Assembly (NCBI GenBank): GCA_964472265.1
Contig: CAYYJO010000011.1
Location: 1 to 37,197, forward strand
Length of the DNA stretch: 37,197 nucleotides
DNA from: JAGNLA01 sp964472265
GTDB taxonomy: Bacteria; Caldisericota; Caldisericia; JAAYUI01
Reading direction: 5' to 3'
Made by a program: the position numbers and the translations under genes. The notes under the pieces were generated by a model. That model did no database searches. It was given only the letters and a program-made list of their open reading frames with translations, and had not been told where the DNA came from. Below are positions 31,095 to 37,197 of this stretch, one piece after another (the first letter of the stretch is position 1; every line of letters begins with the position of its first letter).

Positions 31095-31203
31095 TTATCC
31101 ACATTTTTATGTTAATAACTACGTTAAATGGTGAAATTTGACAAATTTTTACTTTTTTATCATCAATTGTGGAAAACTTTGTGGATAGAAAATCGGAGGA
31201 TAA
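31095..31203. promoter_or_regulatory. AT-rich gap with DnaA-box-like 9-mers
   Basis: TTATCCACA (31095-31103) is an exact DnaA box. TGTGGAAAA (31168-31176) and TGTGGATAG (31180-31188) are each one base off TGTGGATAA, i.e. boxes in the other orientation. Between them lies a strongly AT-rich stretch with TTGACA at 31137. GGAGG (31196-31200) is the SD of the next gene. Function is not established. Confidence 0.45.
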
Positions 31204-31893
31204 ATGAAAGCGGAACTGGTTTATGGAAGCCCGAACGGAAAGAACTCGGCCTCGTGGAGGCTTGGTTCAAGCTTTGGGAAAGGTTTGGAGTCTGCAGGTT
31301 GGGAAACCAATGAGACGATCATCTACGACAAGGACATTAACCATTGTCTGGGCTGCAAAAGTTGCTGGTCGGCAACCCCTGGAAAATGCGTCCAGGCCGA
31401 CGACATGGCCGGGATCATCGAGAGGCTGTCAAACACCGATCTGGTCGTGCTCTCTACTCCACTCTACTACTTCATGGTTCCCGGCAAGACCAAGGATTAT
31501 CTTGACAGGCACATGCCTATTTTCTACCAGACGGTTCTGAAGATGTACGGCAAATCAGCTCAGGACTGGATTGACAAGATCAAGTTTGTGCTCATTTCTT
31601 GCTGTGGATTTCTGGACAAGAACTTTTTTGGGGGATTGAAAATGTCCATGCAGCACATCTATGGCAAGGCTTATTCTGCTGATTTCCTCGTACCAAATTC
31701 AGCCGGCATGTCTGCCGACAAAAATGGCACCGAATTTGCCGACTATTACAGGCTCATGGAGAGAATGGGCGCTGAATTTGGCAAGAGTTCTTCAATCTCA
31801 CCCGAATCACGCAAGGAGTTTGAGGACTTCACGACCATGAACGAGACAAAGGTTGCCGAAATGCGCGCCAGATTTGCTTTGATAAACAAATAA
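31204..31893 (+). CDS. NADPH-dependent FMN reductase / iron-sulfur flavoprotein-like protein
   Basis: 229 residues with a flavodoxin-like fold. 'ELVYGSPNGKNSASWRLGSSF' is the FMN phosphate loop and 'DLVVLSTPLYYFMVPGKTKDYLDR' the flavin-side loop (P-L-Y-x-x-x-x-P). A compact cysteine set, Cys48-x2-Cys51-x2-Cys54-x7-Cys62 followed by DDM, matches the CX2CX2CX4-7C motif of archaeal/bacterial iron-sulfur flavoproteins that bind a 4Fe-4S cluster. It is a likely cytosolic electron-transfer or quinone/FMN reductase; the physiological partner is unknown. The SD GGAGG lies 3-4 nt before the ATG. It sits downstream of the AT-rich gap and is not obviously linked to its neighbours. Confidence 0.85.
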   Translation: MKAELVYGSPNGKNSASWRLGSSFGKGLESAGWETNETIIYDKDINHCLGCKSCWSATPGKCVQADDMAGIIERLSNTDLVVLSTPLYYFMVPGKTKDYLDRHMPIFYQTVLKMYGKSAQDWIDKIKFVLISCCGFLDKNFFGGLKMSMQHIYGKAYSADFLVPNSAGMSADKNGTEFADYYRLMERMGAEFGKSSSISPESRKEFEDFTTMNETKVAEMRARFALINK

Positions 31894-31960
31894 ACCTCCT
31901 TTTCTCCCTTTGAACGGTTGCAGCCTGGTTACGGTATTTGTTTTGAAAACCGGAGGTTGC

Positions 31961-34348
31961 ATGGGAAGAATTTTCCTTAGAGCAACACTTGCTCTATCTT
32001 TCATTTTTTTCACAACGTTTTTCCAGGTTGAATCTCAAACCGTAGATAAAACAGAAATGTTCCCCGTGCTCCCAGTTCAAAACACCGGTGGGTTCACAAA
32101 AATCAGTCGCATGACCGAAGATTATCTTGAACTGGACGGCTTTGGAGGCAAACAGGTGTTCTTGCTTTCCGACGGTTCAAAGACTGAGAACATTATCCTG
32201 CCTGAGCAACCGTCGAGCATGTCTGAAACACAGCTTTCAACTCAGACTGCCGGACCGTGCGGCAGTTATCCGTTTGCACAGGACGTTCACGGTAACAGAT
32301 ATGTGCCATCGCAAGCAAAAATGGGCGAAAACTGCAAGGTTATTGAAATCTATCCCGATGGATTCTACATCATCAAAGACAGCTCTAATGATCCATTCAC
32401 AATCTTCAGGGTTTTCAGGATTGGTCAGCCAAGTGAGCTTTGGAGCCAGAGATTTTTCAGCAACAACATGAGTTTTCAGGGAAGGGTTTCAATCTTCCTG
32501 CTCTTTGAAAGTGGCGGATTGATGGCAATTTATGATATTGAGACAGGAAGGAATGTTTTGATCACCGACTACAACTTCAAAGAACCCAGGCCAACCGTTC
32601 TTGGCAATTACATGATCTTTGGAAAAACCGTATATGACACAAGGGATTGGAGCATTGTTCTCAAATCATTTTCACAAGTGAAAAGAGCGAGGGTTCATGG
32701 CGACATATTGAGCTATCTTTCAGAATACCAGGACATCGCAACTGATGACAAACCCTACTTTTATTACTTTGAAAGGAACCTTTCAAGTGGTAAGGTTCTC
32801 AGGCAGACAAGAACAGACATCCCATTTGCCTCAACAAACGGATACTCGCTGACAGAAGTGTTTGGAGCCTTCAATGGTTTTGTGTATTTTACAAATCCGA
32901 TCAACGGCACATTTGACATTTATGATACCAGCGCCGGTAAATCCATCTTTTCTCACCCGAGATTGTTTTACAGCGGCAGTTATCACAACCAGATGGACAA
33001 CGGGCGTTACATCGCCTATCTCGATTCAGCTGGCATTTATTGTTTTGATACAAAAACCGGCAAGATATGGACATCACCAAACCAGATGCTTGTTTCAGAT
33101 GGCGGTTGCGATGGGAAATGGACTGTGGCTGATGATTTTGTCGATGGCAAATACGTTGCAACCTTCACACATCAGGAACATCCCGAATGGAAGGTAAGCA
33201 TAACAAACCCAACAAGATACATTCTCACTGAATATTCATGCGTCATTGAAGCACGTCCAAACGAAGACAGGAGCAAACTGGTTGTCACAAGGCACGAGTT
33301 CGATGGCTCTTCTGGCACGTTTGAAACATCAATTGACCCAGCCGTTCTTTATGGTCATTACCTCATCAACGGCAAGTGGCACTTTGCAACACTCATTGAT
33401 GGCAAAATGAACTTGATGACGACTGAAAAAGACGGCTTCAAAACTGTGTTAGCCTGCGAAAACCCAAACAGGTCATTATACGCTATTACATCAGGAACCG
33501 AGCTACTTTTCTATTTGTCACCAGTAAAGATTGGAATCCTTGAGGCAAGATCGGGGACGACCAAGTTTTTTGATGTGCCAGAAAGATCGTTCAGTCCGAT
33601 TTTTGCTGGCAACCGGTACATCATTTGCAGTATCACCGGAAACAGGAAGGCAATTCTCGACCGGAAGTCAGGAGAAATCAACTTCACTGAAAACCTGAAC
33701 TATCTTGGCTTTGAGGGAGAAAAACTCTATTTTTCAAATGAATCCGAGTTTGCTGTGTTTGATGGCGGTAAACTTTCGATAACAAAAAATTACAACAATG
33801 TCAAAGGAGAATTTGTAAAAAACGGTTTGATTGCCGGTAACAATCTCTTTGACACCCAGGGGAATTTCATTCAAAAGCTGTATCCACGTTTTGACTCCCG
33901 GATGTTTAGGGATTTTCAGGTTAATCAAAAGAGTGTGTCGTTTGATCTTGGTCTGGATTCAACTGTGTTTCCCAACCGTTCAATATGGGATGCTTGTCCA
34001 CGTTTTTCTCTTGAAAGAGGAGAGTCTGGATTAAAAATCACTAACCTCTCATACGAGGCAATCACTGGAAAAATATGGCTTGGAAACCTTTCTTCTTCAG
34101 AGGCGGTTGTGAAACTCGAAGAGATGCAGCTTGAGGTAAAGGCAAGGTCATTGTTGGAAATTGGTGAGAAGATGTTTGACAAACGCTGCCTGGTTCTTAT
34201 CCAGTCAAATGCATTGCTGGCAACTGCTGAATCAAAACTCGAAAATCTGAAGCCGGGCTATGTCGTGCCGATGTTTGAGGGTATTCCAGAAACTGGCAGG
34301 TGCAGGCAGGCAACGGTTGTGACCGTGTGGGGTGAAGATTCAGACTAG
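31961..34348 (+). CDS. Large secreted beta-propeller-like protein, first of three related genes
   Basis: 795 residues. Signal peptide ~1-24 (MGRIFLRATLALSFIFFTTF, cleavage near VES-Q). The body is all-beta with irregular propeller-type strands: 'SGGLMAIYDIETGRN', 'GFVYFTNPINGTFDIYDTSAGKSI', 'GRYIAYLDSAGIYCFDTKTGKIW'. The last ~130 residues form a distinct module beginning 'CPRFSLERGESGLKITN' and ending 'RCLVLIQSNALLATAESKL...QATVVTVWG', shared with the next gene. There is no enzyme motif, so surface binding or sensing is likely. Start at 31961 is set by GGAGG (31952-31956) and the signal peptide; the TTG at 31910 would add residues that spoil the signal. Confidence 0.78.
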   Translation: MGRIFLRATLALSFIFFTTFFQVESQTVDKTEMFPVLPVQNTGGFTKISRMTEDYLELDGFGGKQVFLLSDGSKTENIILPEQPSSMSETQLSTQTAGPCGSYPFAQDVHGNRYVPSQAKMGENCKVIEIYPDGFYIIKDSSNDPFTIFRVFRIGQPSELWSQRFFSNNMSFQGRVSIFLLFESGGLMAIYDIETGRNVLITDYNFKEPRPTVLGNYMIFGKTVYDTRDWSIVLKSFSQVKRARVHGDILSYLSEYQDIATDDKPYFYYFERNLSSGKVLRQTRTDIPFASTNGYSLTEVFGAFNGFVYFTNPINGTFDIYDTSAGKSIFSHPRLFYSGSYHNQMDNGRYIAYLDSAGIYCFDTKTGKIWTSPNQMLVSDGGCDGKWTVADDFVDGKYVATFTHQEHPEWKVSITNPTRYILTEYSCVIEARPNEDRSKLVVTRHEFDGSSGTFETSIDPAVLYGHYLINGKWHFATLIDGKMNLMTTEKDGFKTVLACENPNRSLYAITSGTELLFYLSPVKIGILEARSGTTKFFDVPERSFSPIFAGNRYIICSITGNRKAILDRKSGEINFTENLNYLGFEGEKLYFSNESEFAVFDGGKLSITKNYNNVKGEFVKNGLIAGNNLFDTQGNFIQKLYPRFDSRMFRDFQVNQKSVSFDLGLDSTVFPNRSIWDACPRFSLERGESGLKITNLSYEAITGKIWLGNLSSSEAVVKLEEMQLEVKARSLLEIGEKMFDKRCLVLIQSNALLATAESKLENLKPGYVVPMFEGIPETGRCRQATVVTVWGEDSD

Positions 34349-34383
34349 CCTGAACTTTTGGCAAACAGGGAGGTATTTCTATC

Positions 34384-36576
34384 ATGAAGGGGAAACTTGC
34401 GGTTGTCATCGCGGTAATGCTGGCCAATTCGGTGCTGCCCTGGGTTTCTGGAAAAGCTGTTTTCAACCCGATGCTGCCCAGCCATGTCAGATATGTTGCA
34501 GATGAAACAAAAATACCACTTGACCTGTTTGAACCAGGAAATAGCAGGGTAATTGATCTTGCATACAACAAATATTGTGACAGATTCCGTAGATACATTG
34601 TGGCACTGAATGATTTTGATCGGATATCATCCTATCAGAAGGACAATCCCATGACACAATACCAAATCGATATAAACCAGTCAGGGATTGAAGCCCATAA
34701 AAAAGGCATCGGGTACACTTTTCAGCAGATGAATCTTGGTGTGACAATAAGCAAAGTTATAAAAGACAAAAAAACAACATTCGAGATTGACTTCTATGCT
34801 CTTGAAAATGACAAGTGGATATCAAAGCAACTGGTTGAAAATCCTAACGCCACTATAGAATTCTTCTCAAGAAACCTGTATAGGGTAGACGGGAGCATGT
34901 ATGATGTAAAAAAAGGAGCAATTGGAAACAACTTCAGATATTATTATGGGATAAGTGCCCTGAATTATGTGTTCGAGGATTGTCTATACAGACGCATTGA
35001 CGATTCATTGGTATTTTCGATGAAAAATTACCAAAAAAACGGATATTTTTGCACTCTTGCTGATTGCGAGGATTTCCTGTATTTGGGCAAGAAAGGAAAA
35101 ACCCCGTTTGGTGAGGGTTTAGTAGATCTAATACAATGCACCTACACTGGAAAGGCTCTAAAGCACTGGGATACTAGGTTTCTCCATCCTGAAGACATAA
35201 TCATCAATGTCAGAGGCGACTTTTTCTTAACGCAAGACCTTCACAACACTCGCGGGATTTTCTTCCGATACTGGAATGCGGCAACTGGCGATCTTATATG
35301 GTCACTCCCGATTTACGAATGTATAAATGATTTGAACAAGTATGGGTTTGATGGTGATTCTTTTTACGGGAAATCGAGCAACGCCTGTGTTAGGGTTGCG
35401 CCAGATGGAACCAAGACTTTTGTCCCTCTCAGAAAAACACCGACGTTCCTGAAACTTTATGGGGATCAATACATATTGAAAGGCGCACCGTCTTCAGATC
35501 CTGAGAAACTTATGTGCAGACTTGCAAGGATACAATCAGACGCCATTGAAGACACTGGCATGATTGTGCCTGACTGGGCTTCATACAGCTCAAACTGGAA
35601 TACAATCATCGGTTACAATTTCCAATTGAAGAAACTGGAAAATGACATAAAGCTTGAAATCGATTATTCGATACAGAAAATAACAGCTCAAGGCTTATCT
35701 CAGCCTGTTTTAGGGAGCATGTTCATCAACGGTTATCTTTATTGGTTTGACATGAGTCATATGCAAATTGCCGAACAATATCCTGATGGCAAATTCATAA
35801 TTAAAAACCTTGAACTGGACACATCAAAAGAGATAAATCTTTCACAAGTCGACAATGAAGATGATAGCCAATTGAAAATAGCATACGTCGCAATTGCAGG
35901 CAACCGTTTAGCCGTGATGAGATACAAAGAAGATGACTCAAGTTTCGCTATGATTTCAATTTATAGGCTGTCACTCCTGAAGCGAATTTTTCACCAACAA
36001 TTCAAAACAATACCTGACAGTTCAATAATAGCTTTTAGAGATGAATTTTGCCCGCTTTTGAAGATGACTGATATGTATCTGTTGTTTTGGTCAAGTAGTC
36101 TGCCTTTTCATCTGATTAATCTCGATGATCTCTCATTTCAAGCGTTTGATGACTGGCAGACAATGAAGCTTAAAAATGATGGTTTCTATGCTTTGACATT
36201 TGATGGAAACCTTGAATATGTAGATAAGGAAAATCTAAAGGCAACAAGATATGAACTCCCAAAAGATTGTTCCAAGGACGACATGTTTATGAAATGGGTC
36301 AGGGAGTTTGGCTCCAAAGAAATTTTTCAAAATGGATTCAAACCCCAACAGGAGCTGGGTAAAGAGTATGATATGTTTGAAGGGGAATGGTATGAATCAA
36401 TAGGAGAATCCTATGGTGAATTCTTTCAGATGGAGCCTTGCCCGACGTTCTCAATCAAACGCTCATCAAACAATGAATTTGTAATCACAAACACATCGCC
36501 AAACTGTGAAACGCCTTTGAACGCCAATGTTTATCTCATACCATGGCCAGATGACTGGTGCCCGGCATATTGGTAG
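34384..36576 (+). CDS. Large secreted protein related to the previous one, ending early at an in-frame TAG
   Basis: 730 residues to the stop. Signal peptide ~1-25 (MKGKLAVVIAVMLANSVLPWVSG) followed by 'FNPMLPSHVRYVADETKIPLD', a start also seen in the third family member. The body is beta-rich with propeller-type strands but AT-richer than the upstream paralogue. Near the end 'PCPTFSIKRSSNNEFVITN' aligns with 'ACPRFSLERGESGLKITN' of the first protein, but a TAG at 36574-36576 then interrupts the shared C-terminal module. The same frame continues past it with the missing half. An SD AGGGAGG lies ~10 nt before the ATG, a slightly long spacing. It is either a recent nonsense mutation, a sequencing error, or readthrough. 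Confidence 0.75.
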   Translation: MKGKLAVVIAVMLANSVLPWVSGKAVFNPMLPSHVRYVADETKIPLDLFEPGNSRVIDLAYNKYCDRFRRYIVALNDFDRISSYQKDNPMTQYQIDINQSGIEAHKKGIGYTFQQMNLGVTISKVIKDKKTTFEIDFYALENDKWISKQLVENPNATIEFFSRNLYRVDGSMYDVKKGAIGNNFRYYYGISALNYVFEDCLYRRIDDSLVFSMKNYQKNGYFCTLADCEDFLYLGKKGKTPFGEGLVDLIQCTYTGKALKHWDTRFLHPEDIIINVRGDFFLTQDLHNTRGIFFRYWNAATGDLIWSLPIYECINDLNKYGFDGDSFYGKSSNACVRVAPDGTKTFVPLRKTPTFLKLYGDQYILKGAPSSDPEKLMCRLARIQSDAIEDTGMIVPDWASYSSNWNTIIGYNFQLKKLENDIKLEIDYSIQKITAQGLSQPVLGSMFINGYLYWFDMSHMQIAEQYPDGKFIIKNLELDTSKEINLSQVDNEDDSQLKIAYVAIAGNRLAVMRYKEDDSSFAMISIYRLSLLKRIFHQQFKTIPDSSIIAFRDEFCPLLKMTDMYLLFWSSSLPFHLINLDDLSFQAFDDWQTMKLKNDGFYALTFDGNLEYVDKENLKATRYELPKDCSKDDMFMKWVREFGSKEIFQNGFKPQQELGKEYDMFEGEWYESIGESYGEFFQMEPCPTFSIKRSSNNEFVITNTSPNCETPLNANVYLIPWPDDWCPAYW

Positions 36577-36819
36577 GCAAGGAATGTTGTCGGGAAAGTC
36601 AAAGATTTGAAACTCAATGATATTTCAGCAATCACAATTCCTGATCTGGAACTGCTTCAGTCAAAAAGGTTCGCACTCGTCATCGAATCCAATGGACTCC
36701 TCGACACCAGAAACTCGCAGCTCTCTGACTTTGACAAAACTGAAAGACCTTTATTCGACGGCAACGCCATTTCCTATGATGAGCAAAAATCGGTTGTTGT
36801 GACCATGTGGGGAAAATGA
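36577..36819 (+). pseudogene. In-frame continuation of the interrupted secreted-protein gene
   Basis: 80 codons directly after the TAG, same frame, ending in TGA at 36817-36819. The translation 'VVGKVKDLKLNDISAITIPDLELLQSKRFALVIESNGLLDTRNSQL ... VVVTMWG' (broken here by conserved substitutions) matches the end of the first paralogue 'VVKLEEMQLEVKARSLLEIG...RCLVLIQSNALLATAESKL...VVTVWG'. No ATG or SD supports separate initiation; the only in-frame near-start is a TTG at 36607. It is best described as the C-terminal part of the preceding gene. Confidence 0.75.
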
Positions 36820-36836
36820 AAGATGCGGAGGCAACT

Positions 36837-37197
36837 ATGAAACTGATAATCTTTATCTCAATTTTCATTTTGGCTGCACAAGTTATCCCAACGGGTGATT
36901 ATTGTGGTCCAGGTGGCGGGTATGACGGCTCCACCTATTGCGAAAATGCAGACATTTCTAAACCAATGCTACCATCGATGATTTTCAATGCCAATCTAGA
37001 CTTTGGTGATGATGGCTTACCCAAACCTGCCGCAGACAACGAACAAAAGGAGAGGTTGAAGTGTCTGCAATGTGCATTGGCTGGAGTGCGACCTTATGAC
37101 AGCTTACCGCAAAACATAGATCACGGGGAATCGAGTGGTTATTGTGTTTTCTGGCATCGTTTCGGTATAAACAACAGAATGGTTATTTATAAAGACA
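36837..37197 (+). CDS. Third related secreted protein, 5' part only
   Basis: At least 120 residues, open at the window edge. Signal peptide MKLIIFISIFILAAQVIPTG. The mature start, 'DYCGPGGGYDGSTYCENAD', is glycine/cysteine rich. Then 'ISKPMLPSMIFNANLDFGDDGLP' resembles 'VFNPMLPSHVRYVADETKIPLD' of the preceding protein, and a C-x2-C pair follows (LKCLQCALAG). The SD GGAGG sits 6 nt before ATG 36837, and only 17 bp separate it from the preceding frame, so it is part of the same unit. The rest lies outside the window. Confidence 0.72.
   Translation, partial: MKLIIFISIFILAAQVIPTGDYCGPGGGYDGSTYCENADISKPMLPSMIFNANLDFGDDGLPKPAADNEQKERLKCLQCALAGVRPYDSLPQNIDHGESSGYCVFWHRFGINNRMVIYKD

Noticed and set aside
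31910..31960. Earlier TTG start for the 795-residue secreted protein
   Set aside because: It adds 17 residues that place a non-typical segment before the signal peptide, while ATG 31961 has GGAGG at a suitable distance.
36574..36576. TAG reassigned to an amino acid in this organism
   Set aside because: Other genes in the window end at TAG at positions where their protein families or gene spacing indicate true stops.
36607..36819. Independent small gene starting at TTG 36607
   Set aside because: No SD, and the encoded sequence matches the second half of the upstream paralogue's C-terminal module, so it is the continuation of the interrupted gene.

Overview
The window is 37.2 kb of bacterial chromosome of moderate GC. 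It is rich in exported proteins: single-pass-anchored or secreted beta-propellers, 'copper amine oxidase N-terminal' (stalk) domains, ASH/BACON-like domains, a dockerin-like tail on an M6 metalloprotease, and nine lipoproteins with clear lipoboxes. Housekeeping genes (miaA, uvrA, pyrG, an araB-type ribulokinase, rocD) are scattered among them without their classical neighbours. This mix fits a poorly cultivated, deep-branching lineage. The sequence has no rRNA, and I cannot name the phylum from what is here. I recognised no rRNA, tRNA, CRISPR array, transposase or phage module.

Layout. 1-156: palindromic intergenic repeat. 157-2769 (-): membrane-anchored beta-propeller. 2920-3666 (-): secreted stalk-domain protein. 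3684-4040 (+): ArsR-type regulator. 4109-7431 (+): a secreted propeller/ASH/stalk protein translationally coupled to a cytosolic alpha/alpha-toroid protein. 7432-7984: tandem and palindromic repeats. 7985-9866 (-): miaA and an overlapping SDH/Clp-fold serine protease. 9953-12195 (+): two tandem paralogous lipoproteins. 12558-14431 (+): L-ribulokinase coupled to a small secreted Cys-rich protein. 14520-14732: gene remnant running into a repeat. 14857-16626 (+): M6 protease. 16764-17558 (+): multi-pass membrane protein. 17783-18982 (+): ornithine aminotransferase, flanked by two strong terminators. 19055-23806 (+): operon of six related lipoproteins. 24102-28757 (-): pyrG-uvrA. 28842-29609 (+): lipoprotein. 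29625-31094 (+): AT-rich AlbA_2/HATPase gene, probably transferred. 31095-31203: AT-rich gap with DnaA-box-like 9-mers. 31204-31893 (+): FMN reductase/iron-sulfur flavoprotein-like gene. 31961-37197 (+): three related large secreted proteins, the second interrupted by one in-frame TAG and the third cut by the window edge.

Three points stand out. (1) The six-lipoprotein operon is built from one module (one or two copies per protein, a Mog1/PsbP-like pattern), with overlapping start/stop codons at most junctions. (2) Many first-in-unit genes lack a Shine-Dalgarno (SD) sequence but have a -10-like hexamer ending 6-8 nt before the start codon, usually with a TTGnnn box 16-17 bp further upstream. 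This suggests widespread leaderless transcription, while internal genes use GGAGG. (3) A family of intergenic palindromic repeats has hairpin stems that change with compensation between copies.

All functional calls come from reading translated sequence and motifs by eye. No database search was run.
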